A DNA stretch of 64,000 nt from Pseudomonas alcaliphila JAB1 (GCF_001941865.1 NZ_CP016162.1:434001-498000), one strand, 5' to 3'; positions 22,967 through 32,671 are shown, numbered from the stretch's first letter. Notes: generated from the letters alone by a model not told the origin. Made by a program: numbers and translations.

Positions 22967-23650
22967 TCAGGGCGCTGTGCTGAGCAACGCGCGATGCTCG
23001 ATGCTCAACTGGTCGAAGCGCGCAGCGCCGGCTTCGGTCTCGTAGCCGGTGTTGTCCTGGGTGTAGACGCCGGCCTTGAAATACAGCGGTTTGGCCGCCC
23101 AGGATGAGTCCAGGCGGGTGCTCCAGCTGGTCCTGTCGAGCTGGATCGCCAGGGTGCCGTCGGGCTTCAGGTTGATCGCATAGCTGAACGCCTGATTGAG
23201 CGCGATGCCACTGGCCACGGTTACCGTCTGAATCTCGGCATTCGGCGTCATGCGTACCTTGGCGACGATGTTGCCGCTGGCGGTCTTGGTCTTGTACTGG
23301 TACTCCAGCTTGAGCAGCGGCATCGAGCTCTTGTAGGCATGGATCTGGCCGATGACGATCTTGCCGGTCGACGGCACCTGGCTGACGCTCAGCGGGGCGC
23401 GCAGGAAATGGTCGGCGCCGGGGTAGGTCCAGTTGCGCAGGCTGCCATCGGCGTAGGTCTCGCGCAGTTCGCTGCGTGGATAGCTGGCACTTTCGGTGGT
23501 GGTGCCGTTGACCGGTGACCAGAAGAAGATGGCGCCATCTTTGGACTGGAAATAGTGATCCTGATAACCACCGGCCAGAACGCGGGTCTCGATGGTGGTC
23601 GCGGGGACGCCGACTGGAATGCTGAGATTCCACATGGCGAGTTCGATCAT
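22967..23650 (-). CDS. Polysaccharide lyase family 7 (alginate lyase)
   Basis: 227 aa. The PL7 signature motifs are all present: RSELRE near residue 60, IGQIHAYKS near 100 and YFKAGVYTQ near 192; His of QIH and Tyr of YxKAGxY are the expected catalytic residues, with Arg and Gln binding the substrate. The enzyme breaks alginate by beta-elimination. ATG 23650 has AGGAG 8 nt upstream; TTG 23656 is too close to it. There is no signal peptide, so the protein is predicted to be cytoplasmic. No alginate genes are adjacent. Confidence 0.88.
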   Translation of the reverse strand: MIELAMWNLSIPVGVPATTIETRVLAGGYQDHYFQSKDGAIFFWSPVNGTTTESASYPRSELRETYADGSLRNWTYPGADHFLRAPLSVSQVPSTGKIVIGQIHAYKSSMPLLKLEYQYKTKTASGNIVAKVRMTPNAEIQTVTVASGIALNQAFSYAINLKPDGTLAIQLDRTSWSTRLDSSWAAKPLYFKAGVYTQDNTGYETEAGAARFDQLSIEHRALLSTAP

Positions 23651-24008
23651 GTTCAAAGCTCCTGAGAAACGGAAACTTCAGTCGGGGGCACATCTCATCC
23701 AGGAGTCAGTAACGGCTTACTTGGCGTTCCGGCGTGTGACACGCGAGCTAGAAGGGTGGCAGGGCTGCCTGTCACGAGCAGCGAGTGCGCTCGTGGCGCG
23801 CTTTATAACGGCAACCGGGGCGAAAGCGTGATGACCGTCTGTCGTTTTATTGGCGCCAATATAAAGTCATTATCATTGTGCTTTCGATCCCTGCCGTTTT
23901 CGATCGAACCGGGTCTGGCGCAGGTAAAACCCTGTAAAACACCTGGGGCATAACGGTGGGTGGGGTGCGCCATAATTCGCGCACTGTCGTTCCGGGAAAC
24001 TGCCCCCC
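23651..24008. other. 358-bp noncoding gap
   Basis: Divergent promoter region for the alginate lyase and the 24009 gene. Seen: a 14-bp palindrome TATTGGCGCCAATA (23848-23861), directly followed by AT-rich AAGTCATTATCATTG, which looks loosely like part of a Fur box, and a CATAAT near 23970 suitable as a -10. No convincing coding sequence. Confidence 0.5.
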
Positions 24009-24485
24009 ATGTCCAGCAAGCCACGTCTGTTGCTCGCTTTCCTCCTCGCCGTGTTGCTGGCCTCGCTGCTTGCCTCGATCTTTCAGACCCAGACCAACCT
24101 CGCCGCCTTGCAGGCGCTCGGTGCACCGATGCCGCTGGATGTGCGCGTTGGCACCACCTGTCTCGATCTGCTCGGTTTCGCGCCGACCTTCGCCCTGCTC
24201 AGTGCGCTGGGCTTTCTGTTCGCCCTGCCGCTGGCTGCCTGGTTGGCGCGGCGCATGCCGTCGCTACGGTGGCTGATCTTCGTGCTGGCGGGCGCGGCAG
24301 CGATCTGGACGGCGCTGGCGCTGGCCAATGCGCTGGCACCGATGCCGACGCTGATCGCCGCCGACCGCAGCCCGTTCGGCACGCTCGGACTGATGGCCTG
24401 CGGCAGCGTTGGTGCGCTGCTGTTCGGCTTGCTCGGTCGGCGGGTGCGCTACCGGACGCAGCCGACTTCTTCCGATTCTCTGTGA
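24009..24485 (+). CDS. Small inner-membrane protein, unknown function
   Basis: 158 aa with four predicted membrane helices (about residues 7-25, 50-77, 84-107, 124-144) and short polar loops. No family recognised. It ends 13 bp before the PQQ-dependent sugar dehydrogenase gene on the same strand, so the two may be co-transcribed. Confidence 0.7.
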   Translation: MSSKPRLLLAFLLAVLLASLLASIFQTQTNLAALQALGAPMPLDVRVGTTCLDLLGFAPTFALLSALGFLFALPLAAWLARRMPSLRWLIFVLAGAAAIWTALALANALAPMPTLIAADRSPFGTLGLMACGSVGALLFGLLGRRVRYRTQPTSSDSL

Positions 24486-24498
24486 CAAGGCGTTGCCC

Positions 24499-25599
24499 AT
24501 GTTGAGAAGCACCCGCGCGCTGATGCTCTGCGCCCTGTTCGTCAGTACGCCGCTGCTGGCCCTGGATTACCGCATCGAAACCTTCAGCGAAGGGCTGGAG
24601 AATCCCTGGGCCGTGGCCTTCCTGCCGGACGGACGCATGCTGGTCACCGAGCGTGTCGGGCGCCTGCGCATCATCGAAGCCGACGGCAGTGTCGATCCCA
24701 AGCCGTTGGCGGGCCTGCCCGAAGTCTTCATCGCTGCCCAGGCCGGGCTGATGGAAGTGGCGCTGGACCCGGACTACAGCAACAACCGCTGGCTTTACCT
24801 GACCTACGCGCACGGCTCGCTGGAGGCCAACAACACGCGTCTGGCGCGTGCCCGCCTGGTGGATGACGAACTGCACGACTTCGAAGTGCTGTTCACCGCC
24901 CAGCCGCTCAAGGCCGGCGCCGCGCATTACGGTGGGCGCATCGCCTTTCTCGCCGACAAGACCCTGGTGCTGACCCTGGGCGACGGTTTCGACTGGCGTG
25001 AAGAGGCGCAGAACCCGGCCAACCACCTGGGCAAGATCGTGCGTCTGAACCGTGACGGCAGCGTACCGCAGGACAACCCGCTGATCGGCCAGGACGGCGC
25101 GGCGCCGGAGATCTACAGCCTCGGCCACCGCAACGTGCAGGGCATCTTCTTCGATGCCGAGCACAATCGCCTGTACAGCCATGAGCATGGCCCACGCGGG
25201 GGTGACGAGCTCAACCTGATCGAGGCCGGCAACAACTATGGCTGGCCGCTGGCAACCTTCGGTATCGATTACACCGGTGCGCGCGTCAGCCCCTACACCG
25301 AGCTGCCGGGGCTGACCGCGCCACTGCTGCACTGGACACCCTCGGTAGCGCCGTCGAGCCTGACCCTGTATCGCGGCGAGTTGTTCCCCGAGTGGCAGGA
25401 CGACCTGTTCGCGGCCACCCTGGCCGAGCGCAGCGTACGCCGCATCCGTGTCCGTGACGGCATGCTGGCCGGTGAGGAAATCCTCTTCGAAGAGCTGGGC
25501 GAGCGGATTCGCGATGTGCGCAGCGGGCCGGATGGTGCGCTCTATCTGCTCACCGATAACCCAGAGGGGCGTCTGCTGCGTGTGGTGCCCAGCGAGTAA
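24499..25599 (+). CDS. PQQ-dependent aldose sugar dehydrogenase (YliI/Asd-like)
   Basis: 366 aa. Signal peptide about 1-21 (STPLLA cut), then a six-bladed propeller of the soluble glucose dehydrogenase-B family: LENPWAVAFLPDGRMLVTE near 34-52, QAGLMEVALDPD near 84, HGPRGGDELNLIEAGNNYGW near 232-251, and RSGPDG-like closing blade. These periplasmic enzymes oxidise aldoses with PQQ and calcium. ATG 24499 puts the signal peptide first; a start at 24409 would overlap the upstream gene by 77 bp. Sugar specificity unknown. Confidence 0.88.
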   Translation: MLRSTRALMLCALFVSTPLLALDYRIETFSEGLENPWAVAFLPDGRMLVTERVGRLRIIEADGSVDPKPLAGLPEVFIAAQAGLMEVALDPDYSNNRWLYLTYAHGSLEANNTRLARARLVDDELHDFEVLFTAQPLKAGAAHYGGRIAFLADKTLVLTLGDGFDWREEAQNPANHLGKIVRLNRDGSVPQDNPLIGQDGAAPEIYSLGHRNVQGIFFDAEHNRLYSHEHGPRGGDELNLIEAGNNYGWPLATFGIDYTGARVSPYTELPGLTAPLLHWTPSVAPSSLTLYRGELFPEWQDDLFAATLAERSVRRIRVRDGMLAGEEILFEELGERIRDVRSGPDGALYLLTDNPEGRLLRVVPSE

Positions 25600-25647
25600 T
25601 GCCGCATCCGTTACACTGACGGTCCAGATGAATGTGGGATCGTAGCG

Positions 25648-26139
25648 TTGAAGTATCTACAGGGTTATCCGGTCGCCTTGCAGCAGCAGGTTCGTCAGCT
25701 GATCGCCGATGATCGGCTCGGTGACTACCTGGCGCAGCGCTATCCGGGCCGGCATGAAGTGCAGAGCGACAAGGCGCTGTATGGCTACGTGATGGCGCTC
25801 AAGCAGGAACACCTGAAGAACGCGCCGGCTATCGACAAGGTGCTCTACGACAATCGCCTCGACCTCACCCACCGCGCCCTCGGCCTGCACACGGCGGTCT
25901 CGCGGGTGCAGGGCGGCAAGCTCAAGGCGAAGAAGGAAATTCGCGTTGCCTCGCTGTTTCGCGACGCCGCGCCGGCCTTCTTGCAGATGATCGTGGTGCA
26001 CGAACTGGCACACCTCAAAGAGAGCGAGCACAACAAGGCCTTCTACAAGCTGTGCGATCACATGTTGCCGGGCTATGCGCAGATCGAATTCGACCTGCGC
26101 ATGTACCTGACCTGGCGCGAGATGACGGCGGCCAACTGA
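25648..26139 (+). CDS. YgjP/SprT-like zinc metallopeptidase
   Basis: 163 aa, starting at a TTG codon (25648). The metalloprotease motif HELAHLKESEHNKAFY near residues 119-134 (HExxH with a third His downstream) is that of the YgjP (DUF45/M48-like) family. The translated start (LKYLQGYPVALQQQV) is well conserved in form, and no in-frame ATG precedes it. YgjP of E. coli has been reported with nucleotide pyrophosphatase activity, so the reaction is uncertain. Confidence 0.82.
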   Translation: MKYLQGYPVALQQQVRQLIADDRLGDYLAQRYPGRHEVQSDKALYGYVMALKQEHLKNAPAIDKVLYDNRLDLTHRALGLHTAVSRVQGGKLKAKKEIRVASLFRDAAPAFLQMIVVHELAHLKESEHNKAFYKLCDHMLPGYAQIEFDLRMYLTWREMTAAN

Positions 26140-26164
26140 GCAGCCGATGCGCTGACCTGTGAGC

Positions 26165-26398
26165 TCAGCCGTGCAGGCGCAGGTTGAGCTGATCGACTAC
26201 TTCTGCCCAGTCGGCGTCTTCGAGAATTTCTTCGCGCAGCAGCGCGGCTTGCGCCGGCGTCCAGAACGGAGCCTCGGACAGTTTGCAGGCATCCGGCAGC
26301 GGCGAATGGGTGCTGATGAAGGCGTTGATGCTGGCGGCATCGTCAGGCAGGCCGAGTTGCTTGAACAGGGCTGGCAGGCTGTGGACTGGATTTTCCAT
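26165..26398 (-). CDS. DUF2789 family protein
   Basis: 77 aa, acidic, cytoplasmic. The pattern MENPVHSLPALFKQLGLP at the start and FWTPAQAALLREEILEDADW near 45-64 is that of DUF2789, small uncharacterised proteins of gamma-proteobacteria. ATG 26398; 65 bp separate it from the Gre-like gene upstream on the same strand. Confidence 0.78.
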   Translation of the reverse strand: MENPVHSLPALFKQLGLPDDAASINAFISTHSPLPDACKLSEAPFWTPAQAALLREEILEDADWAEVVDQLNLRLHG

Positions 26399-26463
26399 GG
26401 TAGTGGCTCTCGCTAGGCGTGGTGTTCATCGCTAATTACCAACACTAGCCCAGATAGTTCCGC

Positions 26464-26946
26464 TTACGTGGCTGCCAGCACCTCGAAAATTTGCTGGCGA
26501 CTCCCTACTGGCAGGCTTATCTCGTCGCCAGGCTTCTTGCCGAGCAGCAATTTCCCGAGCGGTGCGGTATTGCCGAGCACCTGGATGGTCTGGTCGGCCA
26601 GTTGCAGTTTCATGCTGGCGCCTGGTGGGCCAAGGAACAGCCATTGTTCGTGGCCATCCTCGGCCGCAAGCTGAACCAGCGCGCCGAGCTCGATACCCTG
26701 CTCGATATCGAAGGGGCGCGGGCGCAATTGGCGCCAGGTGATCAGGGTCTGGCGCAGTTCTTCGACGCGGCGCGCCTGACCGCTGGCCAGGTAGGCGGCC
26801 TCCAGGCCCAGGGTGTCGTACTTGTTCTCGGCGACGTTCTCTTCGTGGGTGGCCGCTTCATGGGCGCTGAGGGCGGCGAGACTGGCCTGTTCGAGGTCGG
26901 TCTGCAGATGGGTGAGCACGTCTTGCAGCAGCAGATTCTTGTCCAT
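26464..26946 (-). CDS. GreA/GreB-like transcription factor
   Basis: 160 aa. An N-terminal helical (coiled-coil) region, residues 1-75, precedes a GreA/B C-terminal-type beta domain (TAPLGKLLLGKKPGDEISLPVG near 128-149). True Gre factors carry two acidic residues at the coiled-coil tip that enter the RNA polymerase secondary channel; here the tip region (ATHEENVAENKYDTLG near 31-46) retains acids but differs from GreA, so RNA cleavage activity is doubtful. Perhaps a Gre-fold RNA polymerase secondary-channel factor. Lies between DUF2789 and a diguanylate cyclase. Confidence 0.75.
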   Translation of the reverse strand: MDKNLLLQDVLTHLQTDLEQASLAALSAHEAATHEENVAENKYDTLGLEAAYLASGQARRVEELRQTLITWRQLRPRPFDIEQGIELGALVQLAAEDGHEQWLFLGPPGASMKLQLADQTIQVLGNTAPLGKLLLGKKPGDEISLPVGSRQQIFEVLAAT

Positions 26947-26991
26947 GGTGCGGTATCGATTGGCGATGATGAGAGGGGCTGCGGCCCATTT

Positions 26992-28797
26992 TCAGATAGC
27001 TGGGCTGGCCAGGCGCACGCGGTTGCGACCTTCGGCCTTGGCTCGGTACATGGCTGCATCGGCCAGGCGAATCAAGCGGGTGGCGTCGTCGGCGCCACGA
27101 CTCAGGGCGATGCCGATGCTGGCACCGACGCGTACGGCACGATCTTCCAGATGCATCGGCGTGTCCAGTCCTTCCAGCAGACGCCTGGCCAGGTCCTGTG
27201 CATCCTCGGCAGATTGCACGTTCTCGCAGATCACCACGAACTCATCGCCGCCCAGGCGCGCTGGCAGATCGGTATCGCGGACGTACTGCCTCAGGCGCTG
27301 TGCGACCTCAGCCAGTACCAGGTCGCCGTAACCGTGGCCGTGCTGGTCGTTGATCGGCTTGAAGCCGTCCAGGTCGATCAGCATCACCGCGAGCAGTTCG
27401 TTGCGGCGCAGGCTGCGTGCCAATGCCAGATCCAGGTGTTGTTGCAGAGCGGTGCGGTTGGGCAGGCCGGTCAGTGGGTCCTGCAGGGCCAGCTCACTGA
27501 GGCGCTGATTGGCCTGTTCCAGGGCCTGGGTGCGTTCGGTGACGCGCTTGGCGAGGATCTGCTCGTTGAGCTGCAGCGCGGCTTCGCGTTGGCGCTTGAG
27601 CTCGTTGAAGCGTGCCGCCAGGGCGAAGGACAGCAGGATCATCTCCAGCCCCGAGCCGATCTGCATGGCGTACAGGGTAAGGAAGTTCGACGGAATCAGG
27701 GCGAAGTTGCGTAGCGCCAGCAGCACCGCGCCGGTCAGCAGCATCAGCCAGGCCAGGGCGAACAGGCGAGCGCCGGGCACCCGGTAGCCAATGCAGACGA
27801 AGCTGGTCAGCAGCAGCGTCAGAGTGGCGATCAGGCCGGTCAGCGACATCAGCTGCAGCGCGCGCTGCAGTGGCAGCAACACACTGGCCAAGACGGCCGC
27901 ACCGATGGCGATGGACAGCAGCAGCAGGCCCTTGTCCCAGCGTGGCAGCCACTGGCGGGTGTCGAGAAAGCTGCGCGCAAACACCACCGACAGCAGCGCT
28001 GCCGTCGTCAGGCTGACCGGCAGCATGCGGTTGCTCCAGGGCGCCGCTTCGGACCACAGATACTGCGCGCCAAGACCATTGAGCGACAGCACGCTGAGGG
28101 CGAAGGCGAACATGAACAGCACGTAGTTGAGGAAAGGCCGCTCGCGCAGGGCGAGAAACAGCAGCAGGTTGTACAGCCCCAAGGCGATCAGCACGCCGAA
28201 GTAGATGGCATGCATCAGGTAGCCGTTCTGGCTGTGCTGCTCGAAATCGCGCGAAGACATCAGTGCGCCGCTGAGGGTCATGCTGCCGCGCGAGTCGACG
28301 CGCAGGTACAGCGTGCGTTGCTCGCCGGGCTGCAGAGTGATCTCGAATACCGGGTTGCGATGGCCGACGCTGCGCTGCGCGTAGGGCACGGTGTCGCCGC
28401 TGCGCGACTCGCGCACGCCATCGGCGCCGATGTCGTATAGACGCACCTCGTCCAGCGAGGCGTAATTCAGTTCCAGGCGCCAGACGCGTGTTTGCTGGGC
28501 ATCCGATTGCAGCGCCAGGCGCAGCCAGATCACCCCCGGCACGTAGCCGAAGCTGAGGTCACGGCGGTTCAGCGAGGGCTGGAAAGGGGCATCGGCAGCG
28601 CGAACGTCGTCCAGGCTCAGGGCGCTCTGGGGATCGGCGAGAAAGTCGACCAGGCCGTAGAGATCCTGTGCTGCGCTGCTGTCGCTCAGGCGCGTATTGG
28701 CGAGGGTAATCTGGCTGACCAGAAGCAGGCTGCACACCAGCAGCAGACCCGGCAACGAGACCAGGTAGGCGAGGGTGGTGTGTCGGTTGGCTGGCAT
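26992..28797 (-). CDS. Membrane diguanylate cyclase, 7TMR-DISM sensor
   Basis: 601 aa. A signal/TM segment is followed by a periplasmic 7TMR-DISMED2 domain (about 40-180), seven transmembrane helices (about 195-390), a short coiled coil (400-430) and a GGDEF domain (about 435-595). The active site is GGDEF intact, and an inhibitory I-site RDTD lies 5 residues before it, so it should make c-di-GMP with product feedback. No EAL domain. ATG 28797 (MPANRHTT) is used; TTG 28803 is an alternative. The ligand of the extracellular domain, often carbohydrate-like, is unknown. Confidence 0.9.
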   Translation of the reverse strand: MPANRHTTLAYLVSLPGLLLVCSLLLVSQITLANTRLSDSSAAQDLYGLVDFLADPQSALSLDDVRAADAPFQPSLNRRDLSFGYVPGVIWLRLALQSDAQQTRVWRLELNYASLDEVRLYDIGADGVRESRSGDTVPYAQRSVGHRNPVFEITLQPGEQRTLYLRVDSRGSMTLSGALMSSRDFEQHSQNGYLMHAIYFGVLIALGLYNLLLFLALRERPFLNYVLFMFAFALSVLSLNGLGAQYLWSEAAPWSNRMLPVSLTTAALLSVVFARSFLDTRQWLPRWDKGLLLLSIAIGAAVLASVLLPLQRALQLMSLTGLIATLTLLLTSFVCIGYRVPGARLFALAWLMLLTGAVLLALRNFALIPSNFLTLYAMQIGSGLEMILLSFALAARFNELKRQREAALQLNEQILAKRVTERTQALEQANQRLSELALQDPLTGLPNRTALQQHLDLALARSLRRNELLAVMLIDLDGFKPINDQHGHGYGDLVLAEVAQRLRQYVRDTDLPARLGGDEFVVICENVQSAEDAQDLARRLLEGLDTPMHLEDRAVRVGASIGIALSRGADDATRLIRLADAAMYRAKAEGRNRVRLASPAI

Positions 28798-28854
28798 GGG
28801 CAAGGCCTGGGAGCTAGGCGTCGTCAGATAGTGGCAGAAAGCCCCATGAGCCTG

Positions 28855-31026
28855 CTAGTGGCGATCCTTCTGCAGATGCGCGGCCAAGGTGCGCAGTGGC
28901 GCCAGCTGGCGGCAGATCAGCGCCAGTTGCGTCTGCACCAGACGTTGGCGTTCGTCGACGTCGTCGGCAATCTGCTCCAGGCTTTGCGCCAGTGCCTGTT
29001 CTTCGTCGCTGTGGATGGCCAGCGGCTGCTCGCCGCGCAGGCCGGTGGCGATTTCATCGAGGCTGCTCGCCAGCGCTTCGGCCTGTTCCAGCAATTGTGC
29101 CTGGGCCGCCTGCGGCAATTGCTCGCCACGATGGGCGCCGAGCCCGGAGAGATAGCTGAGCAAGGTGTGCGACAGCACCAGAAAGCGAAAGCCAAGGTCG
29201 GCGTCCTTACGGAAGTGCCCAGGCTCCATCAGCATGTTGCCGAGGGTGGTGGACAGTGCCGCGTCGGCGTTGTGCGCGTTGCGTCGGGCCAGGCGGTAGC
29301 CGAGGTCGTCACGCTTGCCGTGTGCGTACTGGGCGATGATCTGCCGCAGGTAGGCGCTGTTGCAGCTCAGTGTGTTCGCCAACATGCGCCCCAGGCGCCG
29401 GCCCTGCCAGTCCGGCAGGATCAGGAACACCGCCAGCCCGGCCAGCATGCCGCCGAGCAGGGTGTCGACCAGGCGCGGTAGGAACAGGCCGTAGCCATCG
29501 CCGATCTGGTTGAAGCAGAACAGCACCAGCAGGGTGATCGCCGCCGTGGCCAGGGTGTAGCGCGTGCTGCGTGTGGCGAAGAAGGCGACGCCAGCGACCA
29601 CGGCGAACAGGGCCTGGATGCGTGGGTCGGGGAACAGGTCGATCAATGCCCAGCCCAACCCCAAGCCGATCAGGGTGCCGACGATGCGCTGCACCAGCTT
29701 GAGACGCGTGGCGCCGTAGTTCGGCTGACAGACGAACAGGGTGGTCAGCAGAATCCAGTAGCCCTGGGTCGGATGAATCAGGTGCAGCAGGCCGTAACCG
29801 GCAGCCAGAGCAATGGACAGGCGCAGCGCGTGGCGAAACAGCAGCGAGGTGGGAGTCAGTTGCTGGCCGATGCGCTCGATGACCTCGCGCAACGAATGCG
29901 GTTCGCGATCCAGCAGGCTGCTGTCCTGCTCATCGGCCAGGGCGTCAGGGTTGCTGGCGCTGCCGAGCAGCAGGTCGAGGCTGGCGAGGTTGCCGGCCAG
30001 AGCGCCGAGCGAGCGCAGCAGGCGGCGCCAGGCTGGGTTGCTCTGCAGGTGCAGGTGGTCGAGCGAGGCATGCAGGTCTTCCAGGGCCTGGCTGCACAGT
30101 TCGCGGTATTCGAACGGCTGGCGCAATTCGATGGCGCTGCCCAGGCGCTGGCAGGCTTCGCCGTGCAGGCGCAGCAGGCGCTGGCAGCGAAACAGCACAT
30201 CGCTGTGGAAGAAGGCTTCGGCCAGTTCGTTGTAAGGGTAGTGCGACGAGCTGGCGCGTTCGTGAATGTCCTGGGCGAGGAAGTACAGCTTCAGGTAGCG
30301 ATTGACCTTCGGTGCCGGCCGACCGCCACCGACCCGGTGCAGAATGATCTCCTTGGCCGCGTTGAGTGCGGAGACTACGCGGCCATTCTGCTGGGCCAAC
30401 TGCAGACGGCGTTGCTCCACATCCAGCTGGCGCACGGGTTCGAACAGCGCCGCCTTGAGCTTGAGGTACTTGCCCAGTTCGCGAAACAGCCGGGCCAGGG
30501 CGAGCTGTACTGGCTGATGGGCGAACAGCGCGTGCCAGATCACCGATAGCAGGCCGTACCAGGCGGCGCCGGCTACCAGCAGCAGCGGCTCCAGCCACAG
30601 GCCGGCGACGCCGCCGCGCTGCTCGACGCCGATCATGCTGTACACCGCGAGGATCAGCGTGCCGGAACCCAGGGTGGCGAAGCGTTCACCGAGTGCGCCG
30701 AGCATGGTCAGACAAAAGGCGGAAAAGGCCAGGGCGATGACGAACAACCAGGGATAGGGAAAGAGAAATTCCACCGCATAGGCCGCCGCGCTGAAGCAGG
30801 CCAGGGTGACCAGCACCGCGCCGAGACGGCCTTGCCAGCTGTCGTCGGTCTCGGTCAGGGCGCTGGCGATGATGCCGAGAAACAGTGGGATCAGCCCATG
30901 CATCCAGCCCTGCCACCAGCACAGCGCCAGTGCTCCGGCGAGGGCTATGAATACCCGCAGGCTGGCGCTGAACTTGTCCAGTGCCCAGAGGCGGCGCAGT
31001 GATTGGCGAAGGCGAGGTCGGGGCAT
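28855..31026 (-). CDS. yccS: YccS/YhfK family inner-membrane protein (FUSC)
   Basis: 723 aa. Two blocks of membrane helices (about residues 20-175 and 400-535), each followed by a long soluble helical region, are the duplicated layout of the YccS/FUSC family. It is distantly related to aromatic-acid efflux pumps of the AaeB type. The second half carries HPTQGYWILLTTLFVCQPNYG near 425-445, a family signature. Substrate unknown. Monocistronic; divergent from nfeD. Confidence 0.87.
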   Translation of the reverse strand: MPRPRLRQSLRRLWALDKFSASLRVFIALAGALALCWWQGWMHGLIPLFLGIIASALTETDDSWQGRLGAVLVTLACFSAAAYAVEFLFPYPWLFVIALAFSAFCLTMLGALGERFATLGSGTLILAVYSMIGVEQRGGVAGLWLEPLLLVAGAAWYGLLSVIWHALFAHQPVQLALARLFRELGKYLKLKAALFEPVRQLDVEQRRLQLAQQNGRVVSALNAAKEIILHRVGGGRPAPKVNRYLKLYFLAQDIHERASSSHYPYNELAEAFFHSDVLFRCQRLLRLHGEACQRLGSAIELRQPFEYRELCSQALEDLHASLDHLHLQSNPAWRRLLRSLGALAGNLASLDLLLGSASNPDALADEQDSSLLDREPHSLREVIERIGQQLTPTSLLFRHALRLSIALAAGYGLLHLIHPTQGYWILLTTLFVCQPNYGATRLKLVQRIVGTLIGLGLGWALIDLFPDPRIQALFAVVAGVAFFATRSTRYTLATAAITLLVLFCFNQIGDGYGLFLPRLVDTLLGGMLAGLAVFLILPDWQGRRLGRMLANTLSCNSAYLRQIIAQYAHGKRDDLGYRLARRNAHNADAALSTTLGNMLMEPGHFRKDADLGFRFLVLSHTLLSYLSGLGAHRGEQLPQAAQAQLLEQAEALASSLDEIATGLRGEQPLAIHSDEEQALAQSLEQIADDVDERQRLVQTQLALICRQLAPLRTLAAHLQKDRH

Positions 31027-31144
31027 AGGGCGTCTGGTCGAAAAAGATCTGAGCAGCCTACCGGAACTGGCCAGTCACTGGGTATCTGTCTGCCGGCAAT
31101 CTGTTTGGCCTGGCGCCTTTCGCAATTTCGTCGTGCGTCTCGCG

Positions 31145-31175
31145 GATGTACTGCTCCTGCAGCGAGCAGTACATC
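31145..31175. repeat. Inverted repeat in the yccS/nfeD divergent gap
   Basis: Perfect 12-bp arms GATGTACTGCTC/GAGCAGTACATC around a 7-bp spacer. A second, smaller inverted repeat GAGCAT/ATGCTC lies at 31216-31232. Either could be an operator or an RNA hairpin; no T-tract follows. Confidence 0.6.
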
Positions 31176-31285
31176 CCCTGTAGCACATCCGCCAGCCCTG
31201 TCGCGGGACCCGCTGGAGCATGGACTATGCTCAATAAAGGCCCTCCGCCACCTGTCCGGTATCACTGGGGGCCTGGGAGTCGAAC

Positions 31286-32671
31286 GTGTTGCCTGGCTGG
31301 TTGCGTCTATGTCTGTGTGCTCTGATCCTCTGCGGTTCGGTGGGGGCGAGTGCGGCGCCGGGCGCGGTTGTGCGCTTGCAGGTGGATGGGGTGATTGGCC
31401 CGGCCAGTGCCGACTACCTGGTGCGCGGTCTGGCCAAGGCGGTGGACGAGGGCGCGCAACTGGTGCTGATCGAGATCGACACGCCCGGCGGCCTGGATAG
31501 CTCCATGCGCGCCATTATCAAGGCGATCCTCGCCAGCCCGATTCCCGTGGCCAGTTACGTCGCCCCCGGCGGTGCGCGGGCGGCCAGCGCCGGCACCTAC
31601 ATCCTCTACGCCAGCCATGTCGCTGCCATGGCGCCGGGGACCAACCTCGGCGCCGCCACGCCGGTGGCCATCGGCATGCCGGGCTCGCCGAGCAAACCAG
31701 AGGGGGCTGACAAGGGCGAGACGGACAAGCCCGCGCAAGGCGAAAAGGGCTCGGTCGATGCCATGACCGCCAAGCAGGTCAACGATGCGGCCGCCTACAT
31801 TCGTGGTCTGGCGAATATGCGCGGGCGCAATGCCGAGTGGGCTGAACAGGCAGTGCGCGAGGCGGTCAGCCTGTCCGCCGAAGAGGCGCTGGCGCAGAAG
31901 GTGATCGACTATCTGGCGACGGACCTGAGCGACCTGCTGCGCCAGCTGGACGGCAAGACCCTGCAGGCCGCAGGCGTCGAAGTCACCCTGGCTACCGCCG
32001 GCGCGCCCTTGATCAGCCATGCGCCGGACTGGCGCACTCGCCTGCTGGCGGTGATCACCAACCCCAGCGTGGCGCTGATCCTGATGATGATCGGCGTCTA
32101 CGGCCTGTTCTTCGAGTTCTCCAACCCGGGCAGCGGCATCGGCGGCGTGCTCGGTGGCATCAGTCTGATCCTCGCCCTCTACGCCCTGCAGTTGCTGCCG
32201 GTGAACTACGCTGGGGTGGCGCTGATCCTGCTCGGCATCGCCTTCATCACCGTCGAGGCCTTCCTGCCCAGCTTCGGCGTGCTCGGCATCGGCGGCGTGG
32301 TGGCGTTCGTCTTCGGCGCGCTGATCCTGATCGACACCGACGTGCCGGGCTTCGGCATCCCGCTGGCGCTGATCGTCACCCTGGCGCTGACCAGCGCCGG
32401 GCTGATCCTGGCCATCCTCGGCATGGCGTTGAAGGCCAGGCGGCGCCAGCAGGTGGCCGGCGACAGCGGCCTGGTCGGCAGCCTGGTGGCGGTCGCCGCG
32501 GTGCAGGCCGAGGATCCTTGCAGCGGCTGGGTGGCGCTGCAGGGCGAACGCTGGCAGGTGCAGGGCAGCGAGCCGCTGCGGCCCGGGCAGCGGGTGCGGG
32601 TGACGGCACGCCAGGGCGTGCAACTGCAGGTCAGCGCGGTGGATGAACCGCCGCCCCAAGGAGGTCACTGA
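31286..32671 (+). CDS. NfeD-family membrane protease with ClpP-like domain
   Basis: 461 aa. Signal peptide 1-24, a periplasmic ClpP-like serine protease domain (about 25-225) with probable nucleophile Ser101 in RAASAGTY and Lys163 as candidate base, then four to five membrane helices (about 245-385) and a C-terminal OB-like NfeD domain. In archaeal homologues the protease cleaves stomatin C-termini. Starts at GTG 31286 with GGGAG 7 nt upstream; TTG 31289 is next. Its stop codon overlaps the slipin start by one base. An unusual Lys/Glu/Pro-rich insert spans about 133-156. Confidence 0.9.
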   Translation: MLPGWLRLCLCALILCGSVGASAAPGAVVRLQVDGVIGPASADYLVRGLAKAVDEGAQLVLIEIDTPGGLDSSMRAIIKAILASPIPVASYVAPGGARAASAGTYILYASHVAAMAPGTNLGAATPVAIGMPGSPSKPEGADKGETDKPAQGEKGSVDAMTAKQVNDAAAYIRGLANMRGRNAEWAEQAVREAVSLSAEEALAQKVIDYLATDLSDLLRQLDGKTLQAAGVEVTLATAGAPLISHAPDWRTRLLAVITNPSVALILMMIGVYGLFFEFSNPGSGIGGVLGGISLILALYALQLLPVNYAGVALILLGIAFITVEAFLPSFGVLGIGGVVAFVFGALILIDTDVPGFGIPLALIVTLALTSAGLILAILGMALKARRRQQVAGDSGLVGSLVAVAAVQAEDPCSGWVALQGERWQVQGSEPLRPGQRVRVTARQGVQLQVSAVDEPPPQGGH

